This document shows, piece after piece, positions 23,452-32,249 of a DNA stretch of 64,000 nt. The DNA comes from Agromyces mediolanus (GTDB lineage Bacteria > Actinomycetota > Actinomycetes > Actinomycetales > Microbacteriaceae): assembly GCF_023715325.1 (NCBI RefSeq), contig NZ_JAMBNX010000007.1:62001-126000 (forward strand). The letters are read 5' to 3'. The notes under the pieces were generated by a model that saw nothing but the letters and a program-made list of their open reading frames with translations, was not told the origin of the DNA and searched no databases. A program made the position numbers and the translations under genes. Position 1 is the first letter of the stretch, and every line of letters starts with the position of its first letter.

Positions 23452-25034
23452 CCGGTTGTTCTCCTGTTCTCGTTGCGTTTGCGTGCGCGCACCAGCCCGG
23501 CGAACCCGAGCACGAAGATGCCGGCCACCCCGATGGTCCATTCCGCCCACGGGGCGAGGATCGTGCCGGCGGTGACTCCGGTTCGAAGCGGAACGGTCGT
23601 GACCCGCGCACCGGGTTCGTCGGCTGGCAGCGTGTCGAGGACCGATCCGTCGGGGCCGATGGCCTGGCTGGTGCCAACCGTCGATACATTCACGACCGCT
23701 CGGCCGGTCTCGATTGCCCGCATTCGTGCGAACGCGAGTTGTTGCAAGTTCTCGTCGGTGCCGCGGAAGTCCGCGTTGTTCGTTTGGAAGACGTACGCCT
23801 GCGCGCCGCCAACAGCTCCCGCTCGAATGACGTCGTCGTAGATGACGTCGAAGCAGATCGCGAGCCCGAGCGGTGTGCCTCCGACGTCGACGAGGGGCGG
23901 GTTGTTTCCGGGCGAATACTCACGCTGGATGAGTTCGGTGAGGTTTGGGACCAGAAGCTCGTAGAACCAGCGATCCGGAACGTACTCACCGAACGGGACC
24001 GGGTTGACCTTGTCATGCAGTTGCGGGCCGGCGTCGTTTCCGTCCCCCCAGAGAAGGGTCGTGTTGAAGGTGCGCCCGTCGCGGGCAGTCGCGCCGTTCA
24101 CCAGGAGTGGGGCGCCGGTCTGCGTCGCGAGACGGTCGAGCCGTGAGGCAACCGCCGGGTCGTTCACGGCGTCGCCGTCGACGCTGCCCTCAGGCCAGAC
24201 GAGCAGGTCCATCCGGGTGCCGAGCAGTGGTTCAGTCGCCTCTTCCTGCGCGGTGAAGATGTCGCCAGGGCGACGCGCATCGAAGTACCCCGCTGGCCCG
24301 TCGCCCTGGACCCACCCGATGCGGAACGTTCCCGCCGTGACCGTCGGGAACTGCGGGACGAGCGCGATCAGCGTCAACACCGCGGTCAGACCACCGAGCA
24401 TCGCAAGACGAACGGGAGGAGCGTGGCGGAAGCCCTCAATGATGACCGCGCCAGCCCAGACGAGGACGAAGCTGAGACCGGTCACCCCAGTCCAGGAGAC
24501 GAGTTCCGCCAATGGGCTCTCCACCTGGGTCATCCCGAGTCGCGCCCAAGGGAAGCCGGAATACGGCCACGCCCCGGCGAGCAGTTCCCGCCCAGTCCAG
24601 ATCGCCGCGACGACCACCGGTGTGAGCAGCAGCTGGCCGACCCGGCCGGGTGCCAGTTCCGGCAGCCACCGGTACGTCAACGTGATCAGCACCGCACCGA
24701 ACGCGACGAGAGCGGACTGCAGCACCGCCAAGGCGACCCATGGCAGGGGGCCGAGAAACTCGCCGATCCAAACCAGGTGCGCGAACGAGAACGCCGCACC
24801 GTAGCTGAAGCCGACCAGGGCGGCACCCGAAACGGTGCGTCCAATCAGCGCGACCAGCGCGAGCGGCACGCTGAGGAAGACAACCGGCCACCAACCCACC
24901 GACGGGAACGCGACATCGAGCAGGAACCCACCCACCGTGGAAGCGGCGACGGCCGGAGCGAGGTTGAGAACTGGTGCCGGCGGTCGTCGCTGCTGGGGGC
25001 GGGCCTCAGTCTGCGATGGCGCGGTCGAGAGCAT
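23448..25034 (-). CDS. lnt: Apolipoprotein N-acyltransferase Lnt, copy 1
   Basis: This 528-residue protein has about six N-terminal membrane helices and a C-terminal nitrilase domain. The Glu-Lys-Cys triad is visible: VWPEGS (Glu), HDKVNPVPFGEY (Lys) and AICFDVIYDD (Cys). A final membrane helix closes the protein. It N-acylates the lipid-modified Cys of lipoproteins. ATG 25034 overlaps the dsbA end by 29 bp. A second Lnt at 41253-42827 shows the same motifs, so this is one of two accessory copies. Confidence 0.9.
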   Translation of the reverse strand: MLSTAPSQTEARPQQRRPPAPVLNLAPAVAASTVGGFLLDVAFPSVGWWPVVFLSVPLALVALIGRTVSGAALVGFSYGAAFSFAHLVWIGEFLGPLPWVALAVLQSALVAFGAVLITLTYRWLPELAPGRVGQLLLTPVVVAAIWTGRELLAGAWPYSGFPWARLGMTQVESPLAELVSWTGVTGLSFVLVWAGAVIIEGFRHAPPVRLAMLGGLTAVLTLIALVPQFPTVTAGTFRIGWVQGDGPAGYFDARRPGDIFTAQEEATEPLLGTRMDLLVWPEGSVDGDAVNDPAVASRLDRLATQTGAPLLVNGATARDGRTFNTTLLWGDGNDAGPQLHDKVNPVPFGEYVPDRWFYELLVPNLTELIQREYSPGNNPPLVDVGGTPLGLAICFDVIYDDVIRAGAVGGAQAYVFQTNNADFRGTDENLQQLAFARMRAIETGRAVVNVSTVGTSQAIGPDGSVLDTLPADEPGARVTTVPLRTGVTAGTILAPWAEWTIGVAGIFVLGFAGLVRARKRNENRRTTG

Positions 25035-25734
25035 CAGTGAGGTCGGTGTACTTGGACAGCTCGAGCAACTCGCCATCGAGGTAGAACGTGGGCGTGCCGC
25101 TGACCTGCAGCGAGCGTCCCTCGTCAACGTCCTGCTGCACACGAGCCTGTGTTGCCGGGTCGGCGACCGCGGCGTCGTACGCGCTCATGTCCAGGCCGAG
25201 CGCTTCGGCGTACCCGCGGAACGTGTCCGCCCTGGACTCTTGCTGCTCGCTCCACTCGGTCTGGGTCTGGAAGAGCTTGTTGTACATGTCCTCAACCCGG
25301 CCCTGCTGGGCGGCGGCCTCGACGGCGATGGCAGCGTTCATCGAGTTGAAGTGTCCAGGAAGCGGGAAGTATCGGAAGGCGTAGTTCAGCTTCCCGTCGT
25401 ACTGCGTCCGAATCTGTTCGATGTACGGGTAGAACGCGCCGCAGGCCTCGCACTCGAAGTCGAGGTACTCGACGAGCGTTGGTGCGTCCGGACCGACCTC
25501 ATCGAGCACGTGGGTGTTGGAGCGGGTGCCCGGCAGTTCGCCGTCGGCTGCTGCGGGCGTCGTTGACGTGGGCCCATCCGAGGAAGTGCGTGGCTGCGCG
25601 GCGATCCCCACGATGAGTGCGACAAGCAGCAGCATGATAGCGACCGCTGCCGTGATGATCCCGATCTTCAACGGCGTCATCCGTCGGCGAGGTTGAGTTG
25701 CGGGCGAGGGGCGCTTGGATTTTGAGGTGTTCAT
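25006..25734 (-). CDS. DsbA-like membrane-anchored thiol oxidoreductase
   Basis: This 242-residue protein has an N-terminal membrane anchor (IITAAVAIMLLLVALIVGIA) and a thioredoxin-fold domain with a helical insertion. The active site is CEAC (in FECEACGAFYPY) and the cis-Pro loop is SGTPTFYLDG. It forms or shuffles disulfides outside the membrane, probably acting on exported metalloproteins or cytochromes. It overlaps resB by ATGA. Confidence 0.88.
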   Translation of the reverse strand: MNTSKSKRPSPATQPRRRMTPLKIGIITAAVAIMLLLVALIVGIAAQPRTSSDGPTSTTPAAADGELPGTRSNTHVLDEVGPDAPTLVEYLDFECEACGAFYPYIEQIRTQYDGKLNYAFRYFPLPGHFNSMNAAIAVEAAAQQGRVEDMYNKLFQTQTEWSEQQESRADTFRGYAEALGLDMSAYDAAVADPATQARVQQDVDEGRSLQVSGTPTFYLDGELLELSKYTDLTDALDRAIAD

Positions 25735-27398
25735 GATGCTCCTTGGGTTGGGGTCTGGGAGGTGAGGGCTGCGTGGTGGCGGGATTGGATGTCGGACAGT
25801 GCACGGCCCAGGCTTGGGTCCTCACCTCGTGCGAGCGCCGCGAACTCGGTGCGCACGGTGGTGGGTTCGACGAGGCTGCACTTCACCCAGATGCGGCGGC
25901 GGGGGACTAGGAGCGCGGTGATGAGGCCCAACGTTGCCAGTACCGCAAACCCGAGTACCCAGGTGGCGCCGGCGTCTCGTTGAACCTGTAGCGAGGCGAA
26001 GCGCAGCACGGATTCGGGGGCGCCTTCGACTTTCATGTCCTCGAAGGTGACGGTGCCCCACCCGTTCGGCAGGTCGGCGGTCTCCCCGGGCCGGAGCTCG
26101 ATGGACGCCGCCCCGCTGTCCCCGCCGGTGAGTTGTGTCATGCCCGAGGTGTCCAGGCTGTACACCGAGCGGGGCGTGCCGTCGTCGATTCCGAGGTCGC
26201 CGGCGAAAACGTTGAACGTCACGACTGGGTTCACCAGAGCGGGGTACACGGACGTGTAGGCCCCGGAGGCGAGCGCATCCTGGGTGGGGTAGAGGAAGCC
26301 GACCAGTCCGACCTGTTCGGGGAGCCCGTCCGGGATCTTGATGGTGCCGAGTGAGGTCATCATCGAGTCCTGCGGCAGGAACGGCTGCATCTCCCGGTAG
26401 ATGACGGTGCCGTCGGCACCGCGGACCGTGATCGTGGGGGCGTACCCGTTCCCCAGGAGATAGATGCGGTCGCCACGGACGTCGATGGGGGCGTTGACGC
26501 GCACGGTCGCCGTCCGAGGTTCCGCCGTGGGCGTGTCGCGCACCATGAGCTGGGCAGCGAAGTTTCCGGCTTGCCCGGCCGCTGGTGTGCCGGGCGCCTC
26601 GTACGTCACATCGAAGCGGTCCAGGGTGAGCGAGTACGGGGCGAGCTCGCCGTCGTCGACGAAACGACCGGGTGAGAAGGACGAGTAGTCACTCAGCGTG
26701 TTTACAAAGGAGGTGCCTTCGACGATCACTCGTTGCCCGGTGTAGGCGTTTCCGCTGCCGACGAGCACGGCCACGAGCACACCGACCAGAGCCACGTGGA
26801 AGACCAGATTCCCGGTCTCTCGTAAATAGCCGCGTTCGGCTGAGACGGAGTCGGAACCCGCGGTGGAGTACCGCTCAACCCGGTACCCGCGGTCCTTGAG
26901 GACTCGTTCGGCGGCGTCGATGGATCGGTCCGCGGCGTCCCGAGCTGCTGCGGGCTCGGTGAACTCGTGTTCGTCGACGAGGTGCTGGTCGAGTCGCCCC
27001 AGGTTTCGTGGGGTACGTGGCGGGCGGGACCGCAGCGCACGAGCGTGGTGCCGGATTCGGGGAATCACGCACCCGATCAGCGACAGAAACAGCAGGAGGT
27101 AGATCGCGGAGAACCACGCTGAACTGTAGAGGTCGAACATCTGCAGCCCGTCAAGGACCGGCGCGATGCCCGGGTTGTTGCGGAAGTAGGCGGCGACCCC
27201 GTTCGGGTCGGCGGAACGTTGCGGGAAGATCGAGCCGGGAACGGCAGCCGTTGCCAACAACACCAGCAGCAGCAATGCGGTGCGCATGCTGGTCAGTTGC
27301 CGCCAGCCCCACCGGAGCCACCCACGCCAGCCGAATGCCGCGGGGGTGGTAGAGGGGGTCGCGTCGACGTGATCCCCGGGACGTGCCGGATCGGTCAT
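25731..27398 (-). CDS. resB: Cytochrome c biogenesis protein ResB
   Basis: This protein of about 555 residues has four membrane helices and a large outer domain between the third and fourth, the ResB pattern. Signatures are FPQRS after the first helix, YSSAWFSAIYLLLFLSLIGC, and ETGNLVFHVALVGVLVAVL. With CcsB it forms the system II haem ligation complex. ATG 27398 is preferred to GTG 27425 because the longer form would overlap ccdA further. Confidence 0.9.
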   Translation of the reverse strand: MTDPARPGDHVDATPSTTPAAFGWRGWLRWGWRQLTSMRTALLLLVLLATAAVPGSIFPQRSADPNGVAAYFRNNPGIAPVLDGLQMFDLYSSAWFSAIYLLLFLSLIGCVIPRIRHHARALRSRPPRTPRNLGRLDQHLVDEHEFTEPAAARDAADRSIDAAERVLKDRGYRVERYSTAGSDSVSAERGYLRETGNLVFHVALVGVLVAVLVGSGNAYTGQRVIVEGTSFVNTLSDYSSFSPGRFVDDGELAPYSLTLDRFDVTYEAPGTPAAGQAGNFAAQLMVRDTPTAEPRTATVRVNAPIDVRGDRIYLLGNGYAPTITVRGADGTVIYREMQPFLPQDSMMTSLGTIKIPDGLPEQVGLVGFLYPTQDALASGAYTSVYPALVNPVVTFNVFAGDLGIDDGTPRSVYSLDTSGMTQLTGGDSGAASIELRPGETADLPNGWGTVTFEDMKVEGAPESVLRFASLQVQRDAGATWVLGFAVLATLGLITALLVPRRRIWVKCSLVEPTTVRTEFAALARGEDPSLGRALSDIQSRHHAALTSQTPTQGAS

Positions 27399-27405
27399 GG
27401 TGGGT

Positions 27406-28167
27406 TCAGAGGGGGAGCGTGACACGGAGCATCACCCCCTGGAGGGAGGACATCAGTGCCGTCCAAGCGCCGCTGACCATGAGCGCACCGAGGAGCATGA
27501 GTAGGATCCCTCCGGCGACGTTGATGACCCGGATGTGCCGGCGAAGGAAGCCGAGGGACCGGCTCGCCCATCCGAGGCCGAGGGCGAGCAGTATGAACGG
27601 GATGCCGAGACCGAGTGAGTACGCCAAGCCCAGCAGGCCAGCGCGAACGGGGTCGCCGAGGTTCCAGGAGACGGACATGATCGCAGCGAGCGTCGGGCCG
27701 ATGCACGGAGTCCACCCGACGCCCAGGGCGATACCGAGAAGCGGCGCCCCGATCAGGCCCACGCGTTCCGGTGCCCGCCACCGGAACACTCGCTGCATGG
27801 GGCGGAACGCGCCGATAAACGCCAGACCCAGCAGGATCACGATCACGCCGAGGAACCGGGTGATGACGTTCGAGTACTCGAGGAAGAAGCGGCCGAGGAC
27901 TCCGCCGACGACGGTGACCGCGATGAACACCAGGGTGAACCCGCCGATGAAGAGCAACACACCCAGCAGGAGTCGGTTCCGCTCCCGCCCCGATTTGCTG
28001 TCCGGGCGAGTGTCGGCGCGGACCCCGAGGGAGCTCCCGAGGTACCCGAAGTAGCCGGGCACGAGGGGGAGCACACACGGTGAGACGAACGACAGCAGCC
28101 CGGCAAGCAATGCGACGAGGGCGGCGAGCCAGAGTGCCCCATCGAAGATCAGCAACGACGGGTTCAT
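27406..28167 (-). CDS. ccdA: Cytochrome c biogenesis protein CcdA
   Basis: This 253-residue protein has six membrane helices and conveys electrons from cytoplasmic thioredoxin to outer thiol proteins. Redox cysteines lie in LSFVSPCVLPLVPGY and in GVGWTPCIGPTL, the two family signatures. ATG 28167 shares its A with the tlpA stop (TGATG). It supplies reducing power to the TlpA/ResA-like protein encoded just upstream. Confidence 0.93.
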   Translation of the reverse strand: MNPSLLIFDGALWLAALVALLAGLLSFVSPCVLPLVPGYFGYLGSSLGVRADTRPDSKSGRERNRLLLGVLLFIGGFTLVFIAVTVVGGVLGRFFLEYSNVITRFLGVIVILLGLAFIGAFRPMQRVFRWRAPERVGLIGAPLLGIALGVGWTPCIGPTLAAIMSVSWNLGDPVRAGLLGLAYSLGLGIPFILLALGLGWASRSLGFLRRHIRVINVAGGILLMLLGALMVSGAWTALMSSLQGVMLRVTLPL

Positions 28168-28817
28168 CAGCTCTCCGCGAGGACGGTGTCGACAAGTGAG
28201 GCGAGGATGGATGCCGACTGCAGCTGCCCGATCACCCGCGCTGCGACGCGTCCACTGCGGTCCATCACCAGGGTGGTCGGTGTCGCTTGGATCGGAGTCA
28301 CCGCGGCGAATGCGAGTTTGACGGTGCCGTCGTTCACGTCGATGACGCTGGGATAGGTGACGCCGTTCTCCTCCGCGAAGGAGATCGCGGTCGCCGGCTG
28401 GTCGTAGATGTTGACGCCGAGGAAGCCGACGTCGTCGTTCTGATACTCCTGCCACACCTCTTCGAGGAAGGGCGCTTCGACGATGCATGGCCCGCACGCC
28501 GCGTACCAGAAGTTCACGACGTACACCCGATCCCGGTAGTCGGTGCTGGAAACGGGCGCACCTCGCTCCGTGGTCGATTCGAACGACACCGGTTCGCCGC
28601 GCTTGTCCGGCGGGATCTCCACGACCCTGAAATCGCCGGACTCGTATGTCGTGCCGGCGGAGTCTCCGGACGTTGACGACGCGGCCGAGCAGCCTGCGAG
28701 GGCGAGGCTCGTGGCGGCGAGTGTAGTGATCGCGGCGGCTACCGCTCTGCGCCAGGCCGGCGCAACGGGATGGACAGCGGACTGCGACGAAGCGGGTCGT
28801 CGCGACATGAAACGCAT
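28167..28817 (-). CDS. TlpA/ResA-type thiol-disulfide lipoprotein
   Basis: This 216-residue protein has a signal peptide with lipobox LALAGC and a thioredoxin-like domain with active site WYAACGPC. The TlpA-type insert and cis-Pro (TPTTLVMDR) follow. It keeps apocytochrome c or copper-binding thiols reduced, taking electrons from CcdA. GGAG precedes ATG 28817 by six bases. It is the first gene of the cytochrome-assembly operon. As a lipoprotein it is a likely client of the neighbouring LspA and Lnt. Confidence 0.9.
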   Translation of the reverse strand: MRFMSRRPASSQSAVHPVAPAWRRAVAAAITTLAATSLALAGCSAASSTSGDSAGTTYESGDFRVVEIPPDKRGEPVSFESTTERGAPVSSTDYRDRVYVVNFWYAACGPCIVEAPFLEEVWQEYQNDDVGFLGVNIYDQPATAISFAEENGVTYPSVIDVNDGTVKLAFAAVTPIQATPTTLVMDRSGRVAARVIGQLQSASILASLVDTVLAES

Positions 28818-28965
28818 GTGGTCTCCGAATGGACGCGAGACTGCAAGCTCGCGCGGTGTATCGCGGGGAGGGAGTTCGCGAGGGGGTGCCTCGGCGATGG
28901 GATGGCACGTGGCGCCCTATCCGTCGCAACTCACCTGGCGACGGCAGGCCGATTCGGAGTACGGC

Positions 28966-29373
28966 CTACGTTCGGCTGATGCAGATCTGGTTCAGCGCGA
29001 GGGGGATGGGGCGACGACGGCCAACTGGACGCAGCGTCATACGCTCGGAGCTTGGGAGGAGGAGCGCGAGCTGCGGGAGTGCACGCGTGACCAGCGCAAC
29101 TACGAACAACGCGACGAGGCAGGCCAGACCGACGCAGAGCGCCAAGACGTCCGGGGCCGAACGTTCGCCGGGAGCGACTCGCGTTTCGGCAGCCGCGGCG
29201 TCACCGACCTCGATGGTTGGGATGGAGACCTGCGCGAGAGCAGCCTGCCCAGACGTCGGCTCGGCCGCCTCCGCCGTGTGACAGAACAGCAGCGCAAGAC
29301 TGGCGCCGAAAACGATCACCAACGCGATGAGAGCGTGACGCAGCCGCGTCAGCAATCGGGTTGATGCGTTCAC
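28966..29373 (-). CDS. DUF6153-like membrane protein, copy 2
   Basis: This 135-residue protein has the same plan as 19585-19986: an N-terminal helix (ALIALVIVFGASLALLFCH), a polar loop, a second helix (VLALCVGLACLVALFVVALV) and a C-terminus ending LNQICISRT. GAGGAACT precedes GTG 29373. It stands between the cytochrome-assembly operon and the P-ATPase. Bases 28818-28965 hold no gene I can support. Confidence 0.6.
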   Translation of the reverse strand: MNASTRLLTRLRHALIALVIVFGASLALLFCHTAEAAEPTSGQAALAQVSIPTIEVGDAAAAETRVAPGERSAPDVLALCVGLACLVALFVVALVTRALPQLALLLPSSERMTLRPVGRRRPIPLALNQICISRT

Positions 29374-29454
29374 AGTTCCTCATTTGTCGGGGAGGTCCCG
29401 GCCAAGATAACAGACGGATGCTGGGAGGAACTGACCTCGTTCGCGGTGGCCAGC

Positions 29455-31566
29455 TCAGACCCGAGCGGGTTCAGGAGTTCCCGAAAGAAGCTCGGCCGTC
29501 TTCGCCCGTGCCGGCCGCCGAGCCGCGCGGACGCCGTTCAGGATGACGACGACTTCCGCGATCTCGTGCACCAAGACGACACCAGCCAACCCGAGTACCC
29601 CGAACAGGGCGAGCGGGAAGAGCCCGATGATGATCGCGAGGGCGAGGCCGATGTTCCACGTCATGATGCGTCGACCACGGCGGGCGTGAGCGAACGCCAT
29701 CGGCAGCAGCCTCAGGTCCTGCCCGGTGAACGCGACGTCAGCCGATTCAACCGCCGCCGCGGAACCGGTGACGCCCATCGCGATGCCGACCGTAGCTGTT
29801 GCAAGCGCCGGGGCGTCGTTGATGCCGTCACCGACCATCGCGGTGGGCGCATCGGTGAGCATCTGGGTGACCGCGGTCGCCTTGTCGGCCGGCAGCTGTT
29901 CAGCGCGGACCTCGGTGATGCCGGCTTGCGCGGCCAACGCCTGAGCGGTTCGGGTGTTGTCGCCGGTGAGCATGACGGGGCGGATGCCCTGATCGGTCAG
30001 CATCCGCACAGTCTCGGCAGCTTCGGGTCGGAGTTCGTCCCGGATGCCGATGAGGCCAACGACTTCCCCGTCCACCTGGACTACGACAACCGTCATCCCC
30101 TCTGCTGCGAGGGTCTCGGCGTCGCCCGCGAGGACGCCAGGGCTGAGCCAGCGGGTGTTGCCGACGCGGACCTCAGCACCGTCGACCAGGCCGGTTAGGC
30201 CGTGCCCGGCGTCTTCAACGACGCCGGTGGCGGCCGGGCGGGCGGGTGCCGCGGCGAGGATGGCAGCAGCGAGCGGATGCGTGCTACCGACCTCGACAGC
30301 GGCCGCGAGCTCGAGTACCCGCTCACGTCCGACATCCGGGCTGCTGCGGACGTCGACGACCCGAGGTTCGTTGCGGGTGAGCGTGCCGGTCTTGTCCAGG
30401 GCGATCTGGCGGATGGTGCCGAGCTGCTCGAACGCTTCACCGGACTTGATGATGACACCGAGCTTTGAGGCCGAGCCGATAGCGCTGATGACGGTCACCG
30501 GCACGGCGATGGCAAGCGCGCACGGTGATGCGGCGACGAGGACCACCAACGCCCGTTCGAGCCACGTCGACGGGTCGCCGACCACGAAACCGAACACCGC
30601 GACGAGGGCCGCGACGATGAGCACGATGGGGACGAGCGGGCGGGCGATGCGGTCCGCGAGACGAGCTCGCTCACCCTTCCGGGCATGAGCCTGTTCGACG
30701 AGGGCGACGATCTGGGTCAACGAGTTGTCGCGGCCGTCCGCGGTGGCTTCGATCCGCAGAGTGCCGGAGCCGTTGATCGACCCTGCGGGCACCGCGTCAC
30801 CAGGTCCTACAGCGACAGGGATCGACTCACCGGTGACAGCCGAGGTATCGACGCTTGAGCGCCCATCCACCACGACACCGTCCGTGCCGACCCGCTCGCC
30901 TGCACCGACGACCAGGAGGTCGAGTTCACGGACGTCGGCAGCGGGGATGGTGACGTCTCCGCTTAGCCGCGAGACCCGGACCGTGTCGGGAATCAACGAG
31001 AGGAGCGCGCGCAGTCCTTCCTTCGCGCGATCCATGGCCCGGTCCTCGAGCGCTTCGGCGAGCGAGAACAGGAACGCCAGCGCCGCGGCCTCTCCGACAT
31101 GACCGAGCGCGACGGCACCGACCGCGGCAATGGTCATGAGCAGGCCAACTCCGAGCCGGCCACGCACGAGACGGCGAACAGCTCCAGGAACGAACGTGTA
31201 GGCGCCGGCGATGAGCGCGACCCACTGGAACACCAGCGCGGGAACACCGAGCCCGGACCACTCGAGCGTGTATCCCATGGCGAGCGTGATGCCGGAGATC
31301 GCTGAGGGAAGCAGCGCCACGTCGCGCCACCAGGGTGGGCGCACTTCGTGTTCGGTGGCCTCAGGCGCCTCCCGCTGGGAGGCGGGGCCTGGGCCGCAGC
31401 ATGCGTCCCCGTCATCGACGGGGGCTCGTAGCGCGAGGGACGGGCGGCTGGTCTCGGCCGGCTCGGGCGGGCAGCACGCGTCAGTTTCGACGGGCCGGGC
31501 CCTCAGCTCAAGTCGGCGGATCTTGGGCTCGCGCGGCACGTCTGGGCCGCAGCACTCCTCGCTCAT
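29455..31566 (-). CDS. P1B-type Cd/Zn/Pb-transporting ATPase
   Basis: This 703-residue P-type ATPase shows TGES (actuator), ASPCALAIAVP (metal-binding CPx helix of SPC type), DKTGTLT (phosphorylated Asp), STHPLA and GDGINDAPAL. SPC and the C-terminal helices place it near CadA/ZntA (P1B-2) rather than CopA. Instead of an HMA domain the first about 60 residues carry three Cys-pair motifs (CCGP, CCPP, CCGP), a probable soft-metal-binding tail. The start overlaps the stop of a CmtR-like repressor gene (ATGA), giving a sensor-exporter pair for Cd or Pb. Confidence 0.9.
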   Translation of the reverse strand: MSEECCGPDVPREPKIRRLELRARPVETDACCPPEPAETSRPSLALRAPVDDGDACCGPGPASQREAPEATEHEVRPPWWRDVALLPSAISGITLAMGYTLEWSGLGVPALVFQWVALIAGAYTFVPGAVRRLVRGRLGVGLLMTIAAVGAVALGHVGEAAALAFLFSLAEALEDRAMDRAKEGLRALLSLIPDTVRVSRLSGDVTIPAADVRELDLLVVGAGERVGTDGVVVDGRSSVDTSAVTGESIPVAVGPGDAVPAGSINGSGTLRIEATADGRDNSLTQIVALVEQAHARKGERARLADRIARPLVPIVLIVAALVAVFGFVVGDPSTWLERALVVLVAASPCALAIAVPVTVISAIGSASKLGVIIKSGEAFEQLGTIRQIALDKTGTLTRNEPRVVDVRSSPDVGRERVLELAAAVEVGSTHPLAAAILAAAPARPAATGVVEDAGHGLTGLVDGAEVRVGNTRWLSPGVLAGDAETLAAEGMTVVVVQVDGEVVGLIGIRDELRPEAAETVRMLTDQGIRPVMLTGDNTRTAQALAAQAGITEVRAEQLPADKATAVTQMLTDAPTAMVGDGINDAPALATATVGIAMGVTGSAAAVESADVAFTGQDLRLLPMAFAHARRGRRIMTWNIGLALAIIIGLFPLALFGVLGLAGVVLVHEIAEVVVILNGVRAARRPARAKTAELLSGTPEPARV

Positions 31567-31949
31567 GCCGTCACGCCTGTCCCGGCGGTGAGCTCCTCAG
31601 CCCCCGGGCCGCAGCAGAGGGGTACGTCGCAGTACTCGTCCGTGCAGGGCTCACCATCGTCGACGGCGAGCACAGTCTTCACGAGCTCGCCAATCGCTCG
31701 GGTCAGATGAGGGTCAGCGATCTCGTACCGCGTCTGTCGCCCCTCAGGCGTGGCGACTACCAGCCCGCAGCCGCGAAGGCAGGCTAGATGGTTCGACACG
31801 TTCGTGCGAGTGAGCTCCAACTGCCGGGCCAGCTCCGCCGGGTAGCCGGGTTCATCCAGCAGCGAAAGCAGGATCCGCGACCGGGTGGGATCGGCCATCG
31901 CCCGGCCAAGCCGGTTGAGCACATCAAGTCGAGACGCAATAGTCAGCAC
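31563..31949 (-). CDS. cmtR: ArsR/SmtB-family Cd/Pb sensor, CmtR-like
   Basis: This 128-residue winged-helix repressor follows Mycobacterium CmtR closely. LTRTNVSNHLACLRGCGLVV has two cysteines at the CmtR Cys57/Cys61 positions in the recognition helix, and CTDEYC near residue 100 offers the Cys102 equivalent. Metal binding should release DNA and turn on the ATPase gene. GTG 31949 is chosen because it gives the CmtR-like N-terminus; an ATG at 31967 is an alternative. The extra CCGP near the C-terminus echoes the ATPase tail and is not a feature I know from CmtR. Confidence 0.9.
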   Translation of the reverse strand: MLTIASRLDVLNRLGRAMADPTRSRILLSLLDEPGYPAELARQLELTRTNVSNHLACLRGCGLVVATPEGRQTRYEIADPHLTRAIGELVKTVLAVDDGEPCTDEYCDVPLCCGPGAEELTAGTGVTA

Positions 31950-32178
31950 GCAATGACCATACAGCATTCACTGACTAATCTCGACACTGTCAGGGGCTAG
32001 CTCGTCCCTGTTTCCGCGGGTCTTGACGCGTCATTCGCGGAACCGGCCGGAGCCGGTCCGCGAAGTCGCCCAGTCGATGTGACTCGTCCCCCGCCTCTCA
32101 GACCAATAGCCAAACGGGTTGAGCGCGCCCTAGGCCCCAATCGTGACGTCGATGGAGGCCGCGCAGGCCGTGCACGCC

Positions 32179-32234
32179 ATCGGGTTCCGCACCCATGAGT
32201 TCCGCACCCATGAGATGAGGGTGCGGAACCCGAT
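32179..32234 (-). terminator. Long inverted repeat downstream of efeB (terminator-like)
   Basis: ATCGGGTTCCGCACCC (32179-32194) is exactly complementary to 32219-32234, with a 24-nt loop. The loop carries a tandem copy of TTCCGCACCCATGAG (32185-32199, 32200-32214), so the left arm has been duplicated. It starts 16 bp past the efeB stop on the minus strand. The remaining part of the 300-bp gap 31950-32249 contains the cmtR promoter region and no gene. Confidence 0.6.
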
Positions 32235-32249
32235 AGCCCGGGCCGTAGG

